A stretch of DNA of 52,273 bases, from positions 1 through 52,273 of the forward strand of contig JAHBUO010000011.1 of the NCBI GenBank assembly GCA_019638025.1, read 5' to 3'. Positions 46,123 through 52,273 of the stretch are shown piece by piece. The stretch's first letter is position 1; each line of letters opens with the position of its first letter. Source of the stretch: Ignavibacteriaceae bacterium. Lineage in GTDB: Bacteria > Bacteroidota > Ignavibacteria > Ignavibacteriales > Ignavibacteriaceae. A program made the position numbers and the translations under genes. The notes under the pieces are model-generated. The model was given only the letters and a program-made list of their open reading frames with translations. It did no database searches and was not told the DNA's origin.

Positions 46123-47115
46123 TTAGCAAGAACTGCCAATCACTAATTCTGTTGATATTTTTATAGTTTGAACTTTATCTGATTTCTTATTCATTTTGTT
46201 TATGAGTATTTGCGCGGCATTTGTTCCGAGCTCAAATATTGGAACGTGTACAGAAGTTAATCTTGGATTCAAAAATTGCGAAACAAAAATATCATCAAAT
46301 CCGGCGACACCGAAATCAACAGGTATTTTTAATTTCAGATTTCTTGCAGCAACATAGCATCCTATTGCCATCATATCATTAGAAGCAAAAATTACTTCAG
46401 GTCGATTATTTGATGTCATCAATTTCTCACACGCACTTTGTCCACTATTTATGGAGAAGTCACCGCCAATTATCCATGATTTTTCTAAAGGTATGCCATA
46501 GTCTTTTAATGCTTGTTTATAACCGGCTTCTCGTTGAATGGAATCATTATTCTTCAGTGGTCCGGTAATGTGCGCAATTTTTTTGTGCCCCTTTTTGATT
46601 AAATACTCGACAACTGAATAAGCACCTCCAAAGTTATCAATACTGATTGAGTCCCACTTTTTGGCAGATGTTTTTCCACTAATTACCACAAGAGGGATTT
46701 TGCTTTTTTCTAGTGTTTCGCGTACATCATCCTCTAACAGAGGAGTCATCAGAATGAGACCACCGACAATACCTTTACCTAAGTAATCTACAATGGCTTC
46801 AACTATTGAGCGATTGCTATGCGAACTTGTAACCATAGTATAATAGCCATTATTATAGCAAACTTCATCAACCCCTCTGATAATTTCCATAAAGAATTCA
46901 CCAAAAATATCCGGCATTACTAAACCGATTATATTTGATTTTTTCGTGACGAAACTTCTTGCTAGAAGATTAGGATTGTAATTTGTCTCAGTTGCCAATT
47001 TTTGAATGAGCATCTTTGTAGAAGCTTTAACTTTTTTATCATCATTTAAAGCGCGCGAAACAGTAGCAATTGATACATTTGCAAGTTTTGCCAGTTCTTT
47101 TATTGTTGTTGCCAT
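46123..47115 (-). CDS. LacI-family transcriptional repressor of the glucan locus
   Basis: The 330-residue protein has the N-terminal LacI helix-turn-helix and hinge (TIKELAKLANVSIATVSRALN, here split as TIKELAKLANVS and IATVSRALN) and a periplasmic-binding-protein-like sensor domain (about 60-328). It is the first gene of the GH94/GH2/GH144/ABC operon. An operator with one mismatch lies 20 bp before its ATG, so it is probably autoregulated and also controls the divergent gene at 47285. The effector is likely an imported disaccharide. Confidence 0.92.
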   Translation of the reverse strand: MATTIKELAKLANVSIATVSRALNDDKKVKASTKMLIQKLATETNYNPNLLARSFVTKKSNIIGLVMPDIFGEFFMEIIRGVDEVCYNNGYYTMVTSSHSNRSIVEAIVDYLGKGIVGGLILMTPLLEDDVRETLEKSKIPLVVISGKTSAKKWDSISIDNFGGAYSVVEYLIKKGHKKIAHITGPLKNNDSIQREAGYKQALKDYGIPLEKSWIIGGDFSINSGQSACEKLMTSNNRPEVIFASNDMMAIGCYVAARNLKLKIPVDFGVAGFDDIFVSQFLNPRLTSVHVPIFELGTNAAQILINKMNKKSDKVQTIKISTELVIGSSC

Positions 47116-47135
47116 TAGTTTTATTTATATTTGAA

Positions 47136-47149
47136 TGTAAACGTTTTCA
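47136..47149. promoter_or_regulatory. LacI operator in the lacI/GH divergent region (one mismatch)
   Basis: TGTAAACGTTTTCA differs at a single position from the palindrome at 36668 and 51947. It lies between the lacI operon and the divergent 1064-aa enzyme gene, and could repress both. Confidence 0.75.
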
Positions 47150-47284
47150 TTGCGTTGAAACTTAAAGATTTTGCCTCTGTTAGTCAAGAGGAAAAACTAA
47201 ATTTTACAAATATACTTGAAGTTTTCAAAGTCCGAAAATGAAAATAGTTTTTGAAATTAAATAAGTTTTCAGAAAGGATAAGAT

Positions 47285-50200
47285 GTGAGAAATTTTTTCT
47301 TTCCCGGCATAATTGCAATAATTTTGTTTTTTCCACTAAGTAGCATAACCACTGCACAACAGATTGTTTATACCGACAATTTCTCGGATGTCTCGGAATG
47401 GAAATCTGTGGTTGCGGAGGAGGTTGTTGTTTCTGTGGATAAAGAAAAAACATTGAATGGATTTGCTTTAAAGATTGACTACTCCTTCAACGCCGGCTCC
47501 GGGTATGGAGGAATTCAAAAAATTGTTCCTATCTCTCTTCCTGATAATTATGAGTTTTCTTTCAGATTAAAAGCTGATTCTCCAAATAACGATTTTGAGT
47601 TTAAACTGCTTGACGAAGAAGGTACATCTGTTTGGTGGATGAATAGGAGAAATTTTACTTTCCCTAAAGAGTGGCAATATATAACAATTAAAAAAAGGCA
47701 GATTCAAAAAGCATGGGGTCCCTCTACAGATTTTTCACCTACGAAAATTCATCGGCTCGAATTTACTATTGCTTCTGTTAATGGAGGTAAAGGAACAATC
47801 TATATTGAGGACTTTAAACTAGTAGAAAAACCATTGCCATCTTTTTCTAATTCTGCTCCAGTTTTAAAATCACTCTCGCAACTCAATTCTGAATACCCCT
47901 TAGCTAACATCTTCGATAAAAATTTATCAACTGAATGGCGATCAGGAGTAAATCAAAAGAAGGAAGAGATTATTGTCGACTTCCTTCAGGTGAAAGAACT
48001 TGGTGGACTAACACTTTATTGGGACTCAATAAATTATCCTCGATTGACGAAGTTTTTAGTTTCTGATGATGCAAAAATTTGGAGAGAGGTTTATTCAATT
48101 TCCAATGGGAAAGGGAATTACTCTTTCATATATCTCCCTGAAACTGAAACCCGATTTATTAAAATACAATTGGAAAAATCCAATGGTAGTTGTTTTGCAC
48201 TGAAAGAATTAGTCGTTGAACCCCTCTCAATTGGAGCCAATCTGAATTCCTTTATTGAGAATGCATCTTCAAAATACCCTCGAGGTTATTATCCAAAATA
48301 TTTTACACCTGAAAAATCATATTTTACTATTACCGGTGTAAATAATGATGTTAAAGAAGCTTTGATAAATGAGGAAGGACAAGTCGAAGTTGATAAAAGT
48401 AATTTTTCAATCGAACCTTTTATTTATTGTAATGATGAATTTTTAACATGGAGCAATTTTAAGAATACTCAGTCTTTAGAAGAAGAATATCTTCCTATTC
48501 CAATTGTGACTCGTGAAAACGGTTTATTAAATCTTGAAGTAAAAATCTTTGCTGATGGAGAAGCAGGAAATTCTGTTCTTAATCTTCAATATAAGCTAAC
48601 CAATAAATCTAACAGTGAACAGCGTGGGAGAATATTCTTTACCATTAGACCATTCCAAGTAAATCCTAGTTATCAGTTTTTAAATACATCGGGGGGAGTA
48701 GCAAGAGTTGAATCTATCAGTTTTGCTAAAAACAACGTCGCAACAGTAAATGGAGAGAAAATTGTTATTCCTCTAATAACTCCGACAGAAGTAGGGGTCT
48801 CTGGATTTGATCAGGGGGAAATTGTGGAATTCATCTCAAAGAACCAGGTTCCTGACATTAACTTTGTTTCAGATAAATTAGGACTTGCATCAGGTGTATA
48901 TGCGTATAATTTTGCATTTAATTCAAATGAATCACAAACCTTTTCATTCCTTATTCCATTTCACCAAAAGGATTACAAACTTCCTAACTTTAATACGAAA
49001 GAGGATGTTGATAAATACATTAGCATCAAACTTAATAGTATTTCAAATTTCTGGAAGTCTAAATTAAATTCATTCGATATTCATTTGCCGGATAAATATA
49101 AAAAGTGGACACACTCCCTTCGTACAACACTAGCATATATTCTTATCAATCGAGATAATGCAGGTATTCAGCCGGGTTCGCGCTCTTATGAACGGTCATG
49201 GATTAGAGACGGTTCGTTAACTTCATCTGCATTACTTAAGTTAGGTATAAAAGAAGAGGTTCGAGAATTTATTGATTGGTATTCATCTTATCAATATCCG
49301 AGCGGAAAAGTCCCATGTGTTGTTGATAGAAGAGGGCCCGATCCGGTTCCAGAAAACGATAGTCATGGTCAATTGATTTATTTAATTCATCAGTACTACC
49401 TCTTCACAAAAGATACTACATTCCTAAGAGCAAAGTTTGCAAATGTTGTTTCAGCAGTTAATTATCTTGAAGAATTAATTGCTCAGCGTTCGACTTTGGA
49501 ATATGCTTCAATTGATTCACTTAAACCATACTATGGAATTTTACCGGAATCAATAAGTCACGAAGGTTATTCAGAGAAACCTATGCACTCTTACTGGGAT
49601 AATTTTTTTGCTATGAAAGGATTAAAGGATGCTGTTGAAATTGCTTCAATTCTAAACGAAGAAAATTATGTAAAAAAATTCATTCTTATTCGAGACAAAT
49701 TTAAGAGGGATTTGTACAACTCATTATCTAGCTCAATTGAAATTAAAGGGATTGATTTTATTCCGGGATGTGTGGAACTTGGTGATTTTGATGCCACCTC
49801 AACCGCCATTGCTCTTTATCCCAGTAATGAAAAGAATAATCTACCCCAACCATTCTTACAAAATACATTTGATAGATATTTTGACTTCTTCATGAAACGC
49901 AGAGATGATACAACGTTCAATTGGGTAAACTACACTCCCTATGAATTACGTACGGTTGGAGCATATATTCAGCTTTCGCAACCGGAACGAAGTCATGATT
50001 TAATGAATTATTTTTTTAATGACCAACGACCACAAGGCTGGAATCATTGGGCTGAGGTTGTTTGGAAAGATCCAAAACTTCCACGATTCATCGGAGATAT
50101 GCCACATACTTGGGTAGGATCAGATTTTATTTCTTCACTCCGTTCGTTTTTCATATATGAAGATGAGGAGAGAAAGGCTATTGTTCTTGGAGCCGGAGTT

Positions 50201-50479
50201 ATTCCTGAGTGGATAGAGTCGCAAGAGGGAATAAAAATCTCCAATCTTAAATCTTATTACGGAACTATCACATATTCAATTAAGAAGTTAGATAATAACA
50301 AAGTCAGCATAAATACTGAAGGGCATATCATACTACCCAGCGGCGGGATAATAATTAAAAACCCATACATGAATAAAATAATAAAGTCGGTTACAGTAAA
50401 TAAAAAAGAGATTGATTCTGTGGTGGGAAATGAAATCTTGATTTATGAACATCCTGCCACTGTGGAATTAAGGTATTAA
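47285..50479 (+). CDS. Secreted discoidin-domain (alpha/alpha)6 glycoside-hydrolase-like protein
   Basis: The 1064-residue protein has a signal peptide (about 1-25). A CBM-like sandwich (about 28-180) and an F5/8-type discoidin domain (about 190-310) come next, then a linker sandwich. The helical barrel (about 600-960) carries GSRSYERSWIRDGS near 632-645, ENDSHGQLIY near 690 and HSYWDNFFAMKG. These blocks recall the six-hairpin clan of GH15, GH37 and GH63, but I cannot assign a family. It has no T9SS tail. The start is GTG with AAAGGA 6 bp upstream. It is divergent from lacI and shares its operator region. Role inferred: attack on or debranching of the same glucan. Confidence 0.75.
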   Translation: MRNFFFPGIIAIILFFPLSSITTAQQIVYTDNFSDVSEWKSVVAEEVVVSVDKEKTLNGFALKIDYSFNAGSGYGGIQKIVPISLPDNYEFSFRLKADSPNNDFEFKLLDEEGTSVWWMNRRNFTFPKEWQYITIKKRQIQKAWGPSTDFSPTKIHRLEFTIASVNGGKGTIYIEDFKLVEKPLPSFSNSAPVLKSLSQLNSEYPLANIFDKNLSTEWRSGVNQKKEEIIVDFLQVKELGGLTLYWDSINYPRLTKFLVSDDAKIWREVYSISNGKGNYSFIYLPETETRFIKIQLEKSNGSCFALKELVVEPLSIGANLNSFIENASSKYPRGYYPKYFTPEKSYFTITGVNNDVKEALINEEGQVEVDKSNFSIEPFIYCNDEFLTWSNFKNTQSLEEEYLPIPIVTRENGLLNLEVKIFADGEAGNSVLNLQYKLTNKSNSEQRGRIFFTIRPFQVNPSYQFLNTSGGVARVESISFAKNNVATVNGEKIVIPLITPTEVGVSGFDQGEIVEFISKNQVPDINFVSDKLGLASGVYAYNFAFNSNESQTFSFLIPFHQKDYKLPNFNTKEDVDKYISIKLNSISNFWKSKLNSFDIHLPDKYKKWTHSLRTTLAYILINRDNAGIQPGSRSYERSWIRDGSLTSSALLKLGIKEEVREFIDWYSSYQYPSGKVPCVVDRRGPDPVPENDSHGQLIYLIHQYYLFTKDTTFLRAKFANVVSAVNYLEELIAQRSTLEYASIDSLKPYYGILPESISHEGYSEKPMHSYWDNFFAMKGLKDAVEIASILNEENYVKKFILIRDKFKRDLYNSLSSSIEIKGIDFIPGCVELGDFDATSTAIALYPSNEKNNLPQPFLQNTFDRYFDFFMKRRDDTTFNWVNYTPYELRTVGAYIQLSQPERSHDLMNYFFNDQRPQGWNHWAEVVWKDPKLPRFIGDMPHTWVGSDFISSLRSFFIYEDEERKAIVLGAGVIPEWIESQEGIKISNLKSYYGTITYSIKKLDNNKVSINTEGHIILPSGGIIIKNPYMNKIIKSVTVNKKEIDSVVGNEILIYEHPATVELRY

Positions 50480-50488
50480 ATATAAACT

Positions 50489-50520
50489 ATTAAGCCGGAT
50501 AATTTCTCATCCGGCTTAAT
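50489..50520. terminator. Bidirectional terminator between convergent genes
   Basis: ATTAAGCCGGAT (50489-50500) and ATCCGGCTTAAT (50509-50520) form a perfect 12-bp stem with an 8-base loop. It lies 10 bp past the plus-strand stop and 34 bp from the minus-strand stop. T runs are short on both sides. Confidence 0.85.
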
Positions 50521-50553
50521 AAAGAGTGTATGCTAAGTATTTTGAAAATTACT

Positions 50554-51882
50554 CTACTTTAATAGCGACATCAGCTTAGCTATAGATTGCTTGTTTCCTT
50601 TAGCATCTAATGAAGTGATTTGATATACATAAGTCCCACTAGCCAACTTTGATGCATTAAAAACTACTTGATGTGTACCTCGAGCAAAAGTTTCATTTAC
50701 AATAGTTGATACTTCTCTACCAAGTAAGTCAAAAACAACGATTTGGACTTGAGAAGCTACCGGTAAACCGAAACTAATAGTTGTTGATGGATTGAAAGGA
50801 TTTGGGTAGTTTTGTGATAAATTGAACTCTACCGGAGCTTGAATATCTACTTCAACTGTGTTTGAATATTCAAATCTTCCATCAAAATCGACTTGTTTAA
50901 GTCTATAGTAATAAACTCCTGAAATTTCATTCTTATCTAAGAAAGCATATTCGGTTGTTTCTGTGGTTGTGCCGCGTCCATTAACAAAAGATAATGAAAC
51001 GAAGTTTGAGTTATCAATACTTCTCTGAACTTCAAATCCACTATTATTAGACTCTGAAGCTGTTGACCATTTTAGTTGAACACCTCCGTTAGTAGGAATT
51101 GCACTAAATGATGTCAACTCTACAGGAACCGTGGTCGCATTAAGCTGTAAGGTTCTGTAAGTTCCACCCCATTCACTTCCCCACCATTGTTTGTAGAAAT
51201 TACCATTTGGTCCCCATGGTGGCGCATTCAAGCTATAATTATCCGGATCAAAAATGTTGATCATTAAGGTGATTTGAGCAAGTGGATCTGTAAATCCAAG
51301 CTGATCGAGACGGATAATTGTTTCTAAACTATACCCATTATCATTATTTGATGAATCGTAAATAGTTGTACCGGTCTTTGCAAATCCTACACCGTCACAA
51401 ACACCTGCCGGAGCATTTGTTTCAAAAACAAAAGCAGGAACTCCCGAAACTAGACCAACATAATTTTTTATTTCATATTCATTAGCACCGGAAGCATTTT
51501 TAATTTTCATAAACATGCCATCACCTTCCCAATCGAATCGGCAGACTTGTTTATCATCAGAGTCAATTCCGATATACAAATTAAAACCTACTCTCAGAAA
51601 TTTGACTCTGGCAGTAGAAATATCTGTATAAGGTGGTTTAACTTCTGCACCTGCAGTCGGTGTATTTGCATTACCTGAAGGAACCCCATCTTTTTTAAAC
51701 ATTAAATGTGGAACATCTGCAGCCCAACCTGATTCATTTAGCTGACCGTCAAGTGTAATGGCGGTGGGAGAGGCATAAACAGGTAATGATTGTGGATCTA
51801 CAACAGCTTGTGCGTTTATCTGAGTTGTAGTAAATAGTAGAGCAAAAACGAGAAGGACGAATTTGTATTGGAACTTGAGCAT
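50554..51882 (-). CDS. T9SS-secreted protein with one CBM9-like domain
   Basis: The 442-residue protein has a signal peptide (about 1-24), one CBM9/DOMON-like module (about 35-250; AITLDGQLNESGWAAD) and a fibronectin-like spacer plus T9SS domain (NYPNPFNPSTT near 360). The spacer (SFSAIPTNGGVQLKWSTASE, YRLKQVDFDGRFEYSN) is closely similar to that of the 1352-aa protein at 16951. AGGAGG precedes the ATG. A promoter with the LacI operator placed just downstream controls it, so it belongs to the glucan regulon as a surface binding protein. It is monocistronic. Confidence 0.82.
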   Translation of the reverse strand: MLKFQYKFVLLVFALLFTTTQINAQAVVDPQSLPVYASPTAITLDGQLNESGWAADVPHLMFKKDGVPSGNANTPTAGAEVKPPYTDISTARVKFLRVGFNLYIGIDSDDKQVCRFDWEGDGMFMKIKNASGANEYEIKNYVGLVSGVPAFVFETNAPAGVCDGVGFAKTGTTIYDSSNNDNGYSLETIIRLDQLGFTDPLAQITLMINIFDPDNYSLNAPPWGPNGNFYKQWWGSEWGGTYRTLQLNATTVPVELTSFSAIPTNGGVQLKWSTASESNNSGFEVQRSIDNSNFVSLSFVNGRGTTTETTEYAFLDKNEISGVYYYRLKQVDFDGRFEYSNTVEVDIQAPVEFNLSQNYPNPFNPSTTISFGLPVASQVQIVVFDLLGREVSTIVNETFARGTHQVVFNASKLASGTYVYQITSLDAKGNKQSIAKLMSLLK

Positions 51883-51941
51883 AGAACCTCCTGATATAAG
51901 TTATTTTTATGATTTAGAGTCATCGCTAAGTAATTTCTTAG

Positions 51942-51965
51942 GAAAATGTAAACGTTTACATTTTC
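51942..51965. promoter_or_regulatory. Extended LacI operator before the CBM9-like gene
   Basis: A perfect 24-bp palindrome with the core TGTAAACGTTTACA (51947-51960). The symmetry continues outward to CTTAG/CTAAG with one extra base. It is the strongest of the three sites. Confidence 0.85.
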
Positions 51966-51975
51966 TAAGCGTAAA

Positions 51976-52002
51976 CTTATACAAAAAATTATCCGTTGTC
52001 AA
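51976..52002 (-). promoter_or_regulatory. Sigma70-like promoter of the CBM9-like gene
   Basis: On the minus strand TTGACA (51997-52002) and TATAAG (51976-51981) are 15 bp apart. The operator begins about 10 bp after the -10 element, overlapping the expected start of transcription, which suits repression. Confidence 0.5.
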
Positions 52003-52069
52003 GTGGAAACAAAGATGACACAAAAGTGTGTCTAAAGAAGTAGCAGTTACCTCTGAGAAAAGTTATCTT

Positions 52070-52273
52070 CTAATTATACTCATCCCAACTTTTTATTTGC
52101 AGATTTTTTGTATCATAGCGGTTCAGTGCTTTAACAAATCTCTTTGCAAACTGTATGTTAGTTATTAACGGAATATTCAAATCAACTGCACGTCTTCTGA
52201 TTATATAATCACTATCCAGTTCAACTTTTTCTGCTGATTTAGGAATGTTAATAACAAGATCAATTTCACCATT
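52070..52273 (-). CDS. carB: CarB-like carbamoyl-phosphate synthase large subunit, C-terminal fragment
   Basis: Only the last 67 residues are in the window; the gene continues past the right edge. They form the end of an MGS-like allosteric domain: GEIDLVINIPKS, DYIIRRRAVDLNIPLITN, then FVKALNRYD. MGS domains at a protein C-terminus are typical of CarB, which joins bicarbonate, ammonia and ATP for arginine and pyrimidine synthesis. PurH is less likely because its MGS domain is N-terminal. The assignment rests on a short stretch. Confidence 0.75.
   Translation of the reverse strand, partial: NGEIDLVINIPKSAEKVELDSDYIIRRRAVDLNIPLITNIQFAKRFVKALNRYDTKNLQIKSWDEYN

Overview
The window is AT-rich bacterial chromosome. 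The organism is most likely an Ignavibacteria/Chlorobi-group member of the Bacteroidota superphylum. Evidence: several secreted proteins end in a type IX secretion (T9SS) C-terminal domain with the NYPNPFNPST-type motif, there is a PorV-like outer-membrane protein and a CarboxypepD_reg-type TonB receptor, and the window contains anaerobic multiheme cytochrome respiration. Both edges cut genes: a 5'-truncated mnmA at the left, and the 3' end of a carB-like gene at the right.

Layout. (1) 1-3.4 kb: mnmA and a convergent penicillin-acylase-like hydrolase. (2) 3.5-10.6 kb, minus strand: one tight operon encoding a Tat-exported HybA-like 4x[4Fe-4S] protein, an NrfD/HybB-like quinone-reactive membrane subunit, a 13-heme cytochrome c, a sensor kinase with periplasmic heme-type motifs and a zinc ribbon inserted in its ATPase domain, and two response regulators whose output domain is a glycine-cleavage-H-protein (GcvH) fold instead of DNA binding. 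(3) 10.8-15.1 kb, minus strand: nitrite ammonification and nitrosative-stress genes, in transcription order an Rrf2/NsrR-like regulator, a NapH/YccM-like polyferredoxin, a hemerythrin, nrfH and nrfA. Two near-identical operator-like sites lie 3 bp before the first two start codons. (4) 15.3-22.1 kb: a DUF4143 ATPase preceded by three 33-bp-period repeats, a 1352-residue modular T9SS protein, a 21-bp-period repeat block and a small conserved helical protein. (5) 22.3-26.2 kb, plus strand: a VCBS-like sensor kinase and an NtrC-type sigma54 activator.

(6) 26.2-51.9 kb: a large glycan-utilisation locus, most likely for beta-1,2-glucan or sophoro-oligosaccharides, because it has two GH144-type enzymes. 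One unit runs lacI, GH94 phosphorylase, GH2, GH144 (T9SS-secreted), then an ABC importer (SBP and two permeases). A second runs CBM9-like T9SS protein, TonB receptor, 1083-aa secreted protein, PorV-like protein, GH144. A divergent gene encodes a 1064-aa discoidin/(alpha/alpha)6 enzyme, and a monocistronic CBM9-like T9SS gene follows. Three LacI-type palindromes (TGTAAACGTTTACA or one mismatch) precede these units and imply one regulon. No SusD homologue is visible. The proposed flow is surface binding and cleavage, TonB uptake, periplasmic GH144 trimming, ABC import, then cytoplasmic GH94/GH2 breakdown.

The most unusual element is the redox operon in (2): a membrane electron-transfer complex is co-transcribed with what looks like its own redox sensor and two GcvH-type receivers, so signal output may not be transcriptional.
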